A stretch of DNA of 64,000 nt from Adiantum capillus-veneris (GCA_014529385.2 CM043963.1:101102912-101166911); one strand, 5' to 3'; shown: positions 1 through 12,233, counted from the stretch's first letter. Made by a program: numbers and translations. The notes: a model not told the origin generated them from the sequence alone.

Positions 1-511
1 ATGATACTCAGATTGGAGGCCAACATGGAATATGCTAAGTTCACGCGTCACAGGAGAGAGGGCTTGCCGTACTCCGTCGACATCAACGACTACATCATCT
101 TATTTGATGAAGGCAAGAAGGTGATCTTGCGCATGCGTGGTCTTTGCTCTCAGGTGTTTAGACACTACATCCTAAACACCTGGAGTGAAGTGCCAAGTGG
201 ATTAAAAGACAGAGTCATCAGCATGCTGCATGGCGCTTTTCTCGTGTCAAGTCGGGATGAGCGCTTCAATGAAGACCTGATGAAGGTTCGAATGCGCGAA
301 TACTACAAGCACAAGCATTTTGAAGTACAAAAAGTAATAAAGCATGTGGAATAGACCAGATTGGCTGGTCAAAGAAGATTGGAAGAATGTGAAGCGAGCA
401 ACGCACGAGAATCCTGACAAGTGGAAGCAACAAAAGGAGGCAGCCAAAGCGCGAGTAGAGACAGGGAGATCGCACCACTTGGGGAACAGTGGGTGGGCAT
501 CATTTGAGGCT
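1..511 (+). pseudogene. Plant Transposase_24-type (Ptta/En/Spm-like) transposase fragment
   Basis: An open frame runs from base 1 to 354 and continues in another frame from about 344 to 511, so there is one frameshift near 345. The first part has the usual order of this plant family: a hydrophobic beta-rich segment, 'WSEVPSGLKDRVISM', then a 'FNEDLMKVRMREYYKHKHF' helix. The second part has 'NRPDWLVKEDW' and ends with a Lys-rich segment and 'HHLGNSGW', which resembles the family's conserved C-terminal 'htgGSksf' region. These proteins are accessory or transposase-derived proteins of CACTA-type elements. The fragment is cut by the window edge on the left and is broken, so it is probably inactive. 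Family assignment is by pattern only. Confidence 0.6.
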
Positions 512-836
512 GATTTTGTAACTATTTTTGCATTGCTCTTTAGGTTTTGATGAACGACCATGTGATCCTATCATAAGATTTATCCAAATCCAACTATAGC
601 AAACTACACTCTTGTTTAGTGAAAGTTTCATATCAATGCCGACCATTGCGGCTAGTAGCTATCATAGATTGACCTTCCCTTTATAAATCCATGCTAGTGG
701 GGAGTGATAACTTTATCTAGGAGGGGAGAGATCTTGAGGGCCATGCTTTTGGCAATAATAATAGCCCCATGGCCATTGAAGTCATAGTAATGGGGCACCA
801 ATGTTTAGGTTGGGAGAAACATATTTGTTTGGGGAT
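512..836. other. No recognisable gene
   Basis: I see no coding pattern, RNA gene or repeat of note in this stretch, which lies between the transposase fragment and the first MITE. Confidence 0.5.
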
Positions 837-846
837 AGGTTTGATG

Positions 847-1091
847 CGGGGGGTTCACTATGTGTAAAACTACCATATCACGTGCGTTCAAGACATGTTT
901 GTAAAACCCCTTATCTGTGAATTTTGTTAAGAATATAATGTACCCTTTACTTTTAAAATCTGTAATTTTTTTTCAAATTTTAAAAAATAATGCCCTTCTG
1001 CATATATATTTCTATAAGTTTCAAGAACTTTAAATACCCTTCTGTTTAACTCACGTGATAGGTTATATTTTTATTAGGTGACCTCCCTAAG
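847..1091. mobile_element. Small MITE with 10-bp target duplication
   Basis: About 245 bp bounded by the direct repeat AGGTTTGATG at 837-846 and 1092-1101. The left end reads CGGGGGGTTCAC and the right end, reverse complemented, CTTAGGGAGGTCAC, an imperfect terminal inverted repeat. The inside is AT-rich and non-coding. A related element lies at 1854-2543, which supports a true family. A 10-bp duplication suggests a Mutator-like origin, but the relative has only 8 clear bases, so the superfamily is unsettled. Confidence 0.6.
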
Positions 1092-1136
1092 AGGTTTGAT
1101 GAGGCCCCTTTTAATGCTTGATGGGAGTTCTTAATG

Positions 1137-3440
1137 ACTCAAGAAATCCCATGGTTAGCCAATCACGTGATCGGGGACTTAAGATCATCCCAAAATTCTT
1201 TGAAAAACTTGGTAGTCAGAACGTCCCACCTAGGGGACTTCTCTTTACCTAGAGCTTGTAACTCTTTAGAGCATTCTTCCTTAGTAAACACCCTCTTCAA
1301 GAGGTTGGTTTCTGAGAGGGAAACTATTTTTTTAACACTTTCAAGAAGAGTAGCTCTTGCTTTATCCACCTCCAAGGAATGTGACTCAAGTTGGCCTATA
1401 AATAGTTGTAAGTGATCAAACATCAATTGAGCTAGTTCATCTGGGTCCATGATAACATTTCCTCCCCCATTGGTGAGCGAGTGGACAAGGCCCCAATTTC
1501 TCTTGACTTTGAGGGCCGTAAAAAAGTGATCTTGATTCGCCTCCTTCGATTGGAGGAAGATTTCTCTAGATAATATTCTCGTCTTCCTCGCCTCCCTATT
1601 CAAACCTAGCTTCTAGCCACTTTTTATGATGAGCTTCAGAAGCCAACCCTTCATGTCTTTTGACAGTTAAAAATTCCACTTCAATAGTGAGATATTTTAG
1701 CCACTCCTTGTAGTATTTATTCCTTCTAGGACCTGTAGTTTTGATTGATTTTTGAATATTCTTGGCAAAGATATCCCAATCTCTAGGACTTTGCCAAATC
1801 CACATCTTTACAAAGCTTGTTCATAGCTTTCAAGGCCAGGCTTTTGAAGAGAGGCCCGGGGGATTCACTCTATATACAAAACAAGACGCCACTTGCGAGC
1901 GAACAACTTTAATAAAACCCCTCTATACGACTCATATTAGGGAATATGACCTCCCTTTCTACGTTTATACGACAATCAATGAAGAAAAATATCATACCCC
2001 TCTCTTACATATAAAATTTAGTTCTCACATGATCTAATTGAGTAAAACTAGTGAAAGAGTGTGTAGCATAGTGTTTAGCAAGATACTAAGGAACCAGTTT
2101 TGTTGATAAGTAGATGTACCCTCAATGTGTTTTAGTTTGACTTTCAAACTATATGCTCGATCAACCTAAACTTTGGCTACTCGTCCAATTTTGGCCAACC
2201 CAAAGCTGGTGTAAATCAACCCTTGACCTTCTCTAAATCATCCCTTATCTATGATTTGCTTTATGCAAAATTTTATGTGTGACCTAATAAAAAACTTTCT
2301 CAAAATTCATCCGAGTTCTAGTACACAATGATGACCAATCATTACAAGTAATCAACCTGGGTCAGGTCCCCCCCCCCCCCCCCCCTTTGTCTCCCGTAAA
2401 TATGATACCCCCCTTTCATATTTTTAAGCTTGTGAGATAAATGATTGTGGACCTTCCCTTTCTTATACGCTTATGTAACTTGTAAAAAAACCCCTCCCTT
2501 GCACTTACGTGGTGAGGTAAATTTTCCATGGTGAATTCCCCAAGAAGAGAGTGTCTTTAAATAGGTGAGCCCTTGTCATAAGTAACTTCTAAGACCCTTG
2601 CGGGAAATGTCCTTCTCCTTCTTCTTCTTTTGAAATTTCATGCTTAAAGTTTGGTGATCCAAAGGCCTTAAGAAGTTACTACCTTCATTTCTAGCCATGA
2701 GGGGAATCAATTGGCTTGATGAGAATAATAGCAATGATCTAGCCAAGAAGCCGTACCGGCATACTCCATACTGGTATATGTGAACCCTATTGAGCTATTC
2801 CACCAAGCCACCTCCCACAAGTCCATTAACGCCCACTTCTCACATAGTCTTTTCCATTTGGACCTTTTGGATCCAGCTAACATATTTGATTATCCTGCTC
2901 TGTCCTTTCTCTTCTCCACCATATCAAAGTCTCCCACCAAGAGCCATTCCCCTTCTACATGGATATCTCTCAGGTGCTTCCAAAGTTTTTCTTTCCTTCT
3001 TTGAGGAGGGTCCATACACATTTATGATAGTAATATTTTGATCAGCTCGCTTGATCCTTAATCCTAGAGCTCTCCCAAAGGGATGATCAAGACCACCTTT
3101 GGCTCTAAATCCCTATCTACCGAAGAGAGGACGCCGTTGTACCAATTAACCCCCTCTCCATAAAAGACAAGCTTATTTCCTACTACTTGTTTTCTTTACT
3201 TGTAGCATCTAGGTGATGCTCTTGGATACCCCAACAGTCAATTTCCTTGCCTTGATCCTCCCAAAAGAGTGAGATCTTCTTCTAGGTTTTTAGCCCCTTC
3301 ACGTTCCATGATTGGATAAAAACCTCTTCCATTACTGAGGAAGGGGTACAAACACCTCCACCTCAAGTAAATCTTCTTATGTGCCCTCATTCATGTTGTC
3401 CTTCTCCATAGGTCCTTTCCCCATCTTTGTTACCCTGAGG
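1137..3440 (-). pseudogene. L1-type LINE, endonuclease and start of RT region, decayed
   Basis: Minus-strand fragments read in LINE order. At about 3320-3210 is 'SWNVKGLK' followed by 'DCWGIQEHH', the start of an APE endonuclease with the N and QE motif residues. At 3030-2900 come 'NITIINVYGPSS' and 'WLLVGDFDMVEKRKD', the GDFN-like motif (N replaced by D). At 2770-2700 is a 'SWLDHCYYSHQ' segment. At 1805-1163 comes the linker before reverse transcriptase, ending with 'CSKELQALGKEKSPRWDVLTTKFF', the usual start of the RT domain. Stops, frameshifts and an inserted MITE at 1854-2543 make it inactive. The RT core is absent, so the 3' part is lost. Confidence 0.72.
1854..2543. mobile_element. MITE inserted into the LINE
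   Basis: About 690 bp flanked by the 8-bp direct repeat GAAGAGAG (1846-1853 and 2544-2551). Ends are GCCCGGGGGATTCAC and, reverse complemented, TTGGGGAATTCAC. The left 65 bp resembles the MITE at 847-1091, including a shared 'TAAAACCCCT' block, so both belong to one family. It splits the LINE between endonuclease and RT linker. It contains an 18-C run at 2368-2385. No coding capacity is apparent. Confidence 0.55.
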
Positions 3441-3444
3441 TTTT

Positions 3445-4762
3445 CCGAGTTGGCATCTTGGAGAAATGATGCATCTTAAACTAAAGCACTATAAATGAGA
3501 AATTCATCATTTTATTTTCAATACAAAAGGAAGGCTACAATTTGAATCTTTTTAGAATGAGTGCTTTCTTTACCTCTACACTAAGTCTGATGATATGCCA
3601 TGCTTATCCTTGTTATCTCTATACTATGAATTCCCTTTTTTTTTAAAATAGAAAATCGCTTGGCTGGATTGCTTTAAAAAATGAATTCATAGAATAGAGG
3701 TAAGAAGGATTCCTATACTATGAATTTCTATTCAACAACTAGAGTCTGAATTGAAGTTTGTGAGCAACAAATGCAATTTAAGTTATGTGAGAGCATTAGT
3801 AGGGAAAGATTTGCAACCCATAATAAACACAGTCATGAATGTAAACAAAACCAAGGCAAGGCCATAAATTACTTAATTACAGATAAATAAAATTACCTGT
3901 GAAGAAAAATAGATGCATGAGCGGATGAAGGGGTTATTGCATGTGCTTTCAGGCTCACTTCTTGAGCTTTCATTGTTCCCTATCATGCCTTCATGTAAAT
4001 CTAAGAAACATGCAACTCACACATCCCAATCCCATTTCACAATAAGCAATAGATTTTTGCTTCTCTTGCAACTAATGTGATGGTGTCAAAGTGCACGGTT
4101 CTCCAGGGTTGCTTGGGAAAATTCCTAGCCTCTAGCTATGAGAGGGTTAAAGAGAAGAGAAAAACAAGTGTATAGAATGTATCAAGAGATATTAGAGAGT
4201 TAAAATATGAGTGTAAAGTGCGATTAGAGGCCGATTTGCAAAAGATAACAAAGATTTAGTAGTTATCATAAGATTAATAGCAGCACACAATGAGAAAAAA
4301 TGCAACAGAAGCCCAACCCAACACTTTACTTAATAAATCTTGTAAAACTTGTACAATAAATGATCAAAACCAAACTTGGTCAACCAAAATTGCTAGAACC
4401 CTAGGGAAAAGTGACAAGATGAGCTTTGGTTTTTGCTAAGAATTGATAGTAGCAGCTTCAAATATAAACTTTTGAGAATCCCAATTGCAATTTGATTACA
4501 TATACTAGCATCGGTATCACCTTCATCTGCGATCGCAAACCTTAGCAATCTATTTTCCTAAGGGAAACTGATGTCGGCCAAGCATCAACTATACTCTATC
4601 TTCTAGCCTTGCCAAAAAATCACCCAAAATATATGCCTATTCTTCCGAAGCCCTTTGTTGAATCTTCTATCCCTTGAATTCCAAGCATGAGAAATATTCA
4701 GTCCCTTTGATTTGTTGATAGAGAGATCAAGAGAAAAAAACACCTTCTTATTTCCCTCCACT
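3445..4762. other. No recognisable gene
   Basis: This stretch lies between the LINE and the copia 5' LTR. I see no conserved coding pattern, RNA gene or repeat array in it. Confidence 0.45.
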
Positions 4763-5500
4763 TGTTGATATACTTGCAATGCCCACCTATCAATTTTTCC
4801 ACCACAATATATGTTACAGAGTTTGTACGGCCCCTATATGAGGAGAAGCCAATAGTGCATATATATTTGGTTGATTCTAGCTTTGCACGCGTTGATGAGA
4901 TCTTTATTTGTGATCCTGGATGGTATGGATGGTACGATATTTCTTCTTACCGAAATATCTTGGAAGGTAATGGAAAAACGGCCAATTGGTGGCCGATGGT
5001 ATGTGGGCTTTGACCGATGGGGCTGGTGGTCGGATTTCAATGTTCGATGGTTGAGTTCTAGGTGGACTTGTCTACCCAAGAGGAGCAGCTACACATGGAT
5101 GCATGTCAAAGTCGTACTTGGACTTGGTTACACAAGGGCGGCCAACCAAATGGATGCATGGACGAGCTCTACTTGGACTTGGTTATCTGAGGGTGGCTAC
5201 ACATGGGCGTTCAAAGGCTCTCTTACATCTATATAAGGAGGCCTTCTCTATGCGCCATTATACACTAGAGGCACACATACACATCCTTGTTGAAGGATTG
5301 TTAGCCCCTTATATTTCTTACTTGCTCTAGTTGTCCAATTTCCATCTAAGCTCTACCTTGAGAGTGCATGGGTGGATGAATCCATCACTTTGTAATAGTG
5401 TGCTAATCTAAATTTTTGATTTACCACAAGTCTACTTTGTATCATATCTCTCTCTACTCTCCTTGCTACTAGATCCTTATAGTATTCCACATTTCTCACA
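4763..5500 (+). repeat. 5' LTR of the copia element
   Basis: It starts TGTTGATATACTTGCAATGC and ends TTTCTCACA directly before a primer binding site. The same start, with few changes, recurs at 11335 after a purine tract, which identifies it as an LTR of about 738 bp. A 'CTATATAAGGAGGCC' at about 5228-5242 is a likely TATA box for the element's own promoter. Confidence 0.8.
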
Positions 5501-5512
5501 TGGTATTAGAGC
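5501..5512 (+). promoter_or_regulatory. Primer binding site, initiator-Met tRNA type
   Basis: TGGTATTAGAGC follows the 5' LTR directly. It differs by one base from TGGTATCAGAGC, the usual site for initiator Met tRNA in plant copia elements. Confidence 0.85.
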
Positions 5513-5572
5513 ACTAGGTTCTTGTAGCTAAGAAAATACGAGATGTACTTGTATTACTTTGCAAAATCAATC

Positions 5573-6410
5573 ATGTCGACATCTTCAAGTGTTGATGTTG
5601 GTGCATCTCTGCTTCACATTCATCCACTAGCTAGAATTCACGGAAGGCAAGATTGATGGCGCCAACTACACTCTATGGAAATTCAAAATTTTTGCAATCC
5701 TAGATTTGTATGAATTGTTGGATACAATGTTGGGGCCAAATGGCGACGACCGAGATCCCAGTACAACAACTGATCTTGCAAATCCAAGTCTTGTAATTCT
5801 TGGGGATGCTACTCATCTACGTGCATGGAAAAGAAGGAATGCAGATGCATTGTGCGCCATCGTCATATGTGTAAGTGATTCTGTTCTCACTTTGGTTCAT
5901 CATACCACTAAAGAACATGAAGCTTGGAACATATTGGCTTTGCCGATATAAGAGACACAATAGTACCAAAATTCAAAATCTCAAAAATCAAATTGCTGCT
6001 GAGAAACTTGCTAACGAAAAGAAGGTGGAGGCCTTTATCAAGCAAATTAAAGATCTCCAAGATAAATTAGCCGTTGTTTGTGTGGCTATTTCTTTGGAAT
6101 ATTTAGCTTCTCCATTCACATACTTTTGACAAGATATGATGGTCTTATTACGGTACTCAACACTCAAGTTCGTTCAAATCCTTTATGTGTGAAGAACGAA
6201 GTCCCATGTTTCTTGAAGAGGAGCTACGACTCAAGATGGTGGGGGTGATGTTGCTTTCACAACCACAGAAAGAAAACAGGCTTTGTCAAATGCCTCTAAG
6301 AAGAAGCCCAAGAAGAAAACAAATTTAGGTAGTTGTTTTATCATGACAAGAAGGGTCATGTTGTTAAAGATTGCAAAAAGGAAGAAATTAGACGAGAAAA
6401 ATGGCACCAT
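5573..6410 (+). pseudogene. copia gag remnant (UBN2-like)
   Basis: A start codon at 5573 begins 'MSTSSSVDVG' and stops soon after. In another frame 'GKIDGANYTLWKFKIFAILDLYELLD' (split around 5650-5720) matches the conserved gag N-terminus, followed by 'LRAWKRRNADALCAIVICVSDSVLTLV' and a Lys-rich coiled coil near 5960-6070. A degraded zinc knuckle, 'KGHVVKDCKK', lies near 6350, with the first cysteines lost. At least three frame breaks make it non-functional. Confidence 0.75.
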
Positions 6411-6544
6411 GAAAGCTTATTGGAAAAAGAGAATCCACCAATAATGCTAAGGTAGACCTTGAACTATGGTCCGTCATAAAAGAGGTATGCTCATCAGGAC
6501 AAACTTTGTTTGTTGATAATTCTTGGATTCTAGATGATGCTAAT

Positions 6545-7288
6545 TGTGGGCTTTGTCCTATGATGGTGTGTATCTCCTCTATCCTATTGGGATACATAGG
6601 TGGCAAAGAAACATGTGGTCACATGTGGAAAAAGGCACCCAATGTATGACATCATCAATGATGCCAGATAAAAATCTTGCACTAAATCTATATAATAAGC
6701 TCTATTGTACACACTTTATGATAGTATCAATCAATCTACTTTTGTGCTTACATCTACATATGCCAACACTATGAATGCTTTGCTTTTATATCCTCCCTAA
6801 TCTCAACAATTGGTATCAGAGCCATCATCATGTTGGCATGAGCATAAATCCTAATCTCTTTCTAATTCATATGCTAGATTGAGCATCCCTATATGATTAA
6901 TTGCTAATCATAATTTTCCCTTAGAATCTTTAGTAATAAAAATACTTACACACGTTGATTTAATCAAGGTTTGGGCATGTTCTTGGTATTTACAATGAGC
7001 TACTACCCTCGCTTTGTGTAATTAATAGTGCTTGGTGTGATTAGGTTTATATTTTTTCCTTTTGATTGTTTGCATTGTGCATAAACCCTCTCATTTGGTG
7101 AGATTAAAACTTTGGGTGCATTGGAGCCTTCACATCTATACACACATCAAAGCGTAGCCCATCACAAGAGCTTCTAACCAAATCTTCCTATGACATGTTT
7201 GGATTATGCATGAGAAATTAATGGCTTGATTAATTTTGACAATAATTGAAGCTCTTAGGCACGTATTCTCTGCTCATTCTACTCATTA

Positions 7289-7338
<50 letters not shown>

Positions 7339-8545
7339 ATTTGAACATGCGTGTGTTTACCTTTTGAAAAGGTATCACTCTTTGAAATTTGAACATGTGT
7401 GTGTTTACCTTTTGAAATTGAACATGTGTAAGTTTACTTTTTGAAGAAGTCAAAAAGGCTTTTAGTGCACTTGCCAAAAAGGTGTCATGATTGTGGGATT
7501 GTTGCCTATCTCTTTTTTGAAGGATCCTTCACAAAAAGCCAAAGCATCCCGGATTGCCCAATTTTTTTATCGATTGTTTGTACTTGCCTAGAGGCTGTTG
7601 TCCGCCGTGCCCACGCTTCCCAAAACCCTTTTTAAAAAAAAGGGTATTTTCCCAGAGGAGGGGGCTCTAAAGAAGATTAAAGAAAAATTCCTTGAGTTCA
7701 AAAAGGAGATTCACAAAATTGTTCAAGACCTCTTTCCACTTGCTTCAAAAAAAAAATCAAAGGATTTTCAAAGTATAAAAGATTCCAATTGTGAAGGGCG
7801 GCTTCACTTTTAAAGTGAAGAGGTACTTCACATAGGAGTGTCAAAGGAATCCTTTTTTTCCCTTTCTCACAAACAAATTAAAGTCTAGAATTCATGCATC
7901 CAAGAACAATGTCATTTTGTAACACATATCTTTTGGCAATGTGCGATTGTGAGGAGTTGAGACACTGTCTTTGAAACAAAATCCAAATGCTAAGACCGCT
8001 CCATTGCACCATGAGGGATTGGCAGATTAGAAAGCTCCTTTCAAGGGGAGAAGCATTGACATCACTTTTTTTTTGCATTATTGTTATTTAGCAGTACATT
8101 TCCATTCAATAAAGCTCATGAAAAGGCTATGACAACAACCATAGCAGAGACATCACCGAGATGGTGCGGGTAGCACACAAAGTATTAGGAGCAAAGGAGG
8201 ACAAACAATGAATCTATGGCAATGAAAGCTCTTTTGTAGACTCTTGGACTAGAGCTGTGTACTGGACACCTAGATTGCACGTGTGTTTTTGGATTGGAGT
8301 GGTTATCATTAGTTTTCTCTTTGATTAAAGATGGTCTCTTGGATTGGGGATGATGATCAGTGTGAATTGGTGTGTTTTTATCTATTGACATAGTCCAAAC
8401 CCAAAGGGGAGTATTACGGTTGGGAATTGTGGGCTTCATCCTACAATGGTGTGTATCTTCTCTATCCTACTAGGATCCATCGATGGCATAAAAACATGTG
8501 ATGCATAGGCCGAAAAGAAACATGTGGTCACATATGGAAAGGTGG
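6545..8545 (+). mobile_element. Short-LTR non-autonomous retroelement (TRIM/LARD-like) nested in copia
   Basis: A 264-bp LTR (6545-6808) starts TGTGGGC and ends CAACA. It is followed after two bases by a perfect PBS, TGGTATCAGAGC, at 6811-6822. The start of the LTR recurs at 8428-8545 after the purine-rich tract 'CCAAAGGGGAG', but is truncated and has an internal duplication. The 1.6-kb interior has a (GT)n run at 7291-7336 and no recognisable gag or pol domain. It splits the host copia element near its protease region. Confidence 0.7.
7291..7336. repeat. (TG)23 microsatellite
   Basis: An uninterrupted TG dinucleotide run inside the nested short-LTR element. Confidence 0.95.
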
Positions 8546-8639
8546 AGCAAAAATCTTGGATTCTAAAGGCAACACATTGGGAAAGGGTGTAAGGTACAAC
8601 AACCTTTACAAACTTTTGGCACTACAGAAAAAGGTACAA

Positions 8640-9593
8640 CTCAATTATGGCATGAGAGATTTGGTCACTTAAGCATTGATGTGCTAAAAGAGATGTAGAG
8701 ATATCAGATGGTGGTACACATGCATCAAATCTTAAATATGAATGAAGTATGTGAGGTTTTCATGATTGGCAAGCAACAAAGAAAGGCATTTTCACAAGAG
8801 AGTAACAATTAAGCTCAGTCTCCTCTAGAGTTGGTGCATACGAATCTTTGTGGTAAAATGTCCACGTCCACTTTGGGTGGATCTTTCTATTTTTCCTATT
8901 AGTCAATGAATATAGTAGAAATATGTGGGTGTATTTCATTTGTGAGAAGTCTAAAGCTTTTGGAAAGTTTAAAGCGTGGCAAAAGCTTGTAGAAAATGAA
9001 ACAAGAAAGACGGTCAAGAAGCTTTACATAGATAGAGGAGGAAAATTCATCTCAAATGAATTCAACAACTACTGCAACAAGCATGGCATCAAATGTCAGC
9101 TTACTATAGCTTACACACCAGAGCAGAGTGGAGTTTTGGAACATCGCAATCGAAGGTAGAGATGGCATGGTGCATCGTCAAAGCCAAGGATATTCTAGAT
9201 TCCTTTTTGGTTGAAGCACTAAATACAATAGTGTACATTCTCAATCAAAGCTACACAAAGGCTTTGAAAGGAAAAACACCTCAAGGAGCCTATCTTGGTA
9301 AGAAACCTTCAATCTTGCATTTCAAAACATTTAGGTGCTTCTATTATACACATATTCTTGATTCACAAAGAACAAAGATAGAAGTCAAAAACAAGAAGTG
9401 TGCAGTTATTGGATACAATGAAGAGTCTAAGGCATATAGACTCTACGATCTAGAGGAAAAGAAAATAGTCGCTACTCGCAATGCGGTATTTGAAGAAGAG
9501 CCACATGTGGTGGAGAAACTAGGTTCGTTCACTTTCTCATCAAATGAAGAAATAACTCATCAGTTAAAAATTTCAGGAGAAGGAGTTGTTTGA
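8640..9593 (+). pseudogene. copia integrase region
   Basis: Begins with the GAG-pre-integrase zinc region ('LWHERFGHLSIDVLKEM', then 'VCEVFMIGKQQRKAF', where a zinc cysteine is lost). The integrase core follows: 'LVHTNLCGKM' (the first catalytic Asp is Asn here), 'YIDRGGKFISNEF' with the second Asp, and 'YTPEQSGVLEHRNR' with the Glu. The frame then shifts (9093-9593) to the integrase C-terminal part and linker, 'TIVYILNQSYTKALKGKTPQGAYLGKKPS' and 'VIGYNEESKAYRLYDL'. The first catalytic Asp change alone would disable it. Confidence 0.8.
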
Positions 9594-9899
9594 TGATGAA
9601 AAATCAAATAAATCTCACCAACTTGTTGTAGCATCATAGGAGAAGTCACTACCAAAGTGGGCTCAACAACTCTTTGATGCTCAAATCCTCAAGTTAACAA
9701 TCCCCATGAAGAGGAGGGTGGTTTGCAAAGGTCAAAGAGAATAGAGGCACAAAGAAGAGCCTCCAAACACATCTTCAACATGGCTCTTATGAACAAAATT
9801 GTGGGTTTTGTGAAGGAGCCAACCTCCATCGACAAGGCCATGGCTGATCCAAAGTGAAAAGAAGCGATGTAGTTAGAGTACAATAACATCACAACAATG

Positions 9900-10430
9900 A
9901 CACTTGGGAAGTAGTGGATCAGCCACCAGAGAAGAAAGTCATCAGCACCAAATGGGTTTACAAACTCAAGCATAAGGCTGATGCCTCATTGAAAAAGTAC
10001 AAATCAAGGTTGGTAGCACAAGGTTTTTCACAAGTTGAAGGGTTTGATGTGACTCAAAACCATTGCTTCAACATCTTGAATGACCACTATTCTTCTTGTA
10101 CTTTTTCTTGCTGCTATCTATTTGTGGGTTATTTATCAAATTTATGTTGTATCTGCATTTTTGAATGGAATTCTCAAGGAGGAGGTTTATGTAGAGCAAC
10201 CACCAGGGTTTGAGTTTCCTTATTCAAAGCAGAAGGTTTGCAGATTGAAGAAGGTTTTATATGGCCTAAATCAATCACCAAGAGCATGGTATGTCAGAAT
10301 TGATAAGTTTTTTTGAAAACTTGGGTTTAGAAGAAGTGCTTTTGAAGTAAATTTGTATGTGCTTAGAAAGAATGGAAAGAAAGTCATTATTATCTTGTAT
10401 GTAGATGACTTGATTATCATAGGTGCTCAT
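9900..10430 (+). pseudogene. copia reverse transcriptase
   Basis: Starts with 'KKVISTKWVYKLKHKADASLKKY' and 'SRLVAQGFSQVEGFD', the copia RT entry motifs. After a frame change come 'SAFLNGILKEEVYVEQPPGFE' and 'CRLKKVLYGLNQSPRAWY'. The active-site 'YVDDLIII' lies near 10393-10425. Several frameshifts and stops separate these blocks. Confidence 0.85.
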
Positions 10431-10559
10431 TAAAAGCTCATCCAATAGACTTGCAAGAGTTTGAGCTCCGAGTTTGAAATGACAGACTTGGGTTTGTTGC
10501 ATTACTGTTTGGGTATTGAGGTTTGGCAATCCAGAAAGGCCATCTTCATCTCTCAACAA

Positions 10560-11200
10560 GAGTATGCAACAGAGATTCTAAAAGCTTTTGGGATGATGGA
10601 TTGAAAACTTGTGAGAGCTCCAATGGAGGTAAATGTGACACTCTTTATGGAAGATGCTTCTCCCTTTGTTGACATCAAGAAGTACAAGAAACTTGTGGGA
10701 AGCTTAATTTTCTTGTGTAATACCAGACCAGAGACTTCTTTTGCAGTAGGTTTTTTGAGAAGGTTTTCCAACCAAGGGAATCTCATTGGAAAGCAGGAAT
10801 GAATATTTTTAAGTACATTAAAGGTACTTTAGGCCATGTCATTTTATATGGTATTGACACAAATACTCTTAGTGGGTATCATGACTCTATTTGGGCAGGA
10901 GATTGTGATTCTAGAAAGTCAATTTCTTGGATCAATAAGAAGCAGTCAATTGTCGCTCTTTCGTCAATAGAAGTAGAGTATAAAACTGGTTGTTTTGTAG
11001 CTTGTGAAGATGTTTGTCTCAGGCGAGTTCTCATGGACTTAGATGTTCTTGTGGATTTGGCAACAACACTTCAATGTGACAACCAGAATTGCATGGTGAT
11101 CGCCAAGAACACTATCTTCCATGCACGCACATAGCGTATTGAGGTTCAATGTCATTATGTTTGAGAGATTATTGAGGATGAGATTATGGAGCTAGAGTAT
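10560..11200 (+). pseudogene. copia RNase H region
   Basis: Contains the connection segment ('FLCNTRPETSFAVGFLRRF') and the RNase H core: 'GDCDSRKSISWINKKQSIVALSSIEVEYKTG', followed by 'QNCMVIAKNTIFHART'. The order and spacing match Ty1/copia. The copy is frame-broken around 10800. Confidence 0.8.
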
Positions 11201-11334
11201 TGTCCTAATGGAGATAATTGTGTAGATATCTTCACCAAAGCTCTTGGGAAAGACCAGGTACTTCAACACCTTCATCAACTTGAATTTGGTGCATGACCAA
11301 CACAAAGAATCTTTGGGTCTTCATTGAGGCAGGG

Positions 11335-11420
11335 TGTTAGTATACTTGCAATGCCCACCTCTTAGTTTTTCCACCATAATACATGTTGCACAGTTTTCCT
11401 CCATATGAGGAGAAGCATCT
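11335..11420 (+). repeat. 3' LTR fragment of the copia element
   Basis: TGTTAGTATACTTGCAATGC follows the purine stretch GAGGCAGGG and matches the 5' LTR for about 85 bp, then similarity stops. The rest of the LTR is missing. Confidence 0.75.
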
Positions 11421-11424
11421 GTTG

Positions 11425-11924
11425 GGAGAAAGGGTGGGCTTCCACCCTTGGCCATGAAATTCAAATCTTGAACTTGGCCAGTGGAGAAGGGAAAAGAGAG
11501 AAATGGAAGGGGAAGCAATTGACACAAAAAGAAGGGATGTAGATGTTGATATATCTACACATAATATTACACATAGGAAAGAATGAAGGAAGAAGACAAA
11601 CTCTTACACACTCTTACACAAGAAGATGACATAGGGAAACTCCAGTGGCATTGAGTAGCAGCTATACAATTTTTTAGTTTTGAACCATGTGACTAAATGG
11701 AGAATTCTAAATAGTAGCTTAGCTAAGATGGATGAGTGCTCCATCTGCATGAACATTTGTACCATAATTATAAAATTTTTAAGGATTAATTTATGACCAA
11801 GTTAAATTTCAAGGGTGTAGTAAGTGACCGTACCTGCTAGAAATAGTGTCACTTTAGTATAATATAGTAATGGGTATTATTGCCTACAAGACATCTTGGA
11901 AGGAAACAAGTGATAAAAGAATAT
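11425..11924. other. No recognisable gene
   Basis: This stretch lies between the truncated copia LTR and element A. I see no supported gene or repeat in it. Confidence 0.45.
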
Positions 11925-12233
11925 AGCAGGGTGGATGCATGAATAGGTGGCCCGGTTTTAACCGGTTGAAAGTTTCTTTTGGAGGCTTAAAATTTAGGGG
12001 GTATGAAACTAGTGTTATGGGCAAGAATTGTTTGAATTAAATATTCGTGTGGAGGATACAAAATCTTAAAAATCATGTGGAGGATTCAAAAACACGTGTG
12101 GATCCCACGTCAGAACGAATGTTCAGTCAAATGTTTTCATGACTGTGACTTCTCTGTATCTTTGTGCCTTTCTCCTTCTGCGCCTTTCTCAGCTCACTCT
12201 ACAGCCCCCTGTGCACGCTGCTTATCCTTCGCT

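Larger units (their letters stand above)
4763..11420 (+). mobile_element. Ty1/copia LTR retrotransposon, decayed, 3' LTR truncated
   Basis: The parts are in copia order: 5' LTR 4763-5500, PBS at 5501, gag from 5573, GAG-pre-integrase and integrase 8640-9160, RT 9900-10430, RNase H 10800-11130, PPT near 11321-11334, then 85 bp of 3' LTR. Integrase before RT defines copia. Many stops and frameshifts interrupt the polyprotein, and a second retroelement (6545-8545) sits where protease should be, so the copy is dead. The two LTRs share their first 85 bp with clear divergence, which points to an old insertion. Confidence 0.85.

Noticed and set aside
5501..5512. Possible tRNA gene at the primer binding sites (also 6811-6822)
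   Set aside because: Only the short stretch complementary to a tRNA 3' end is present; no cloverleaf can be formed.
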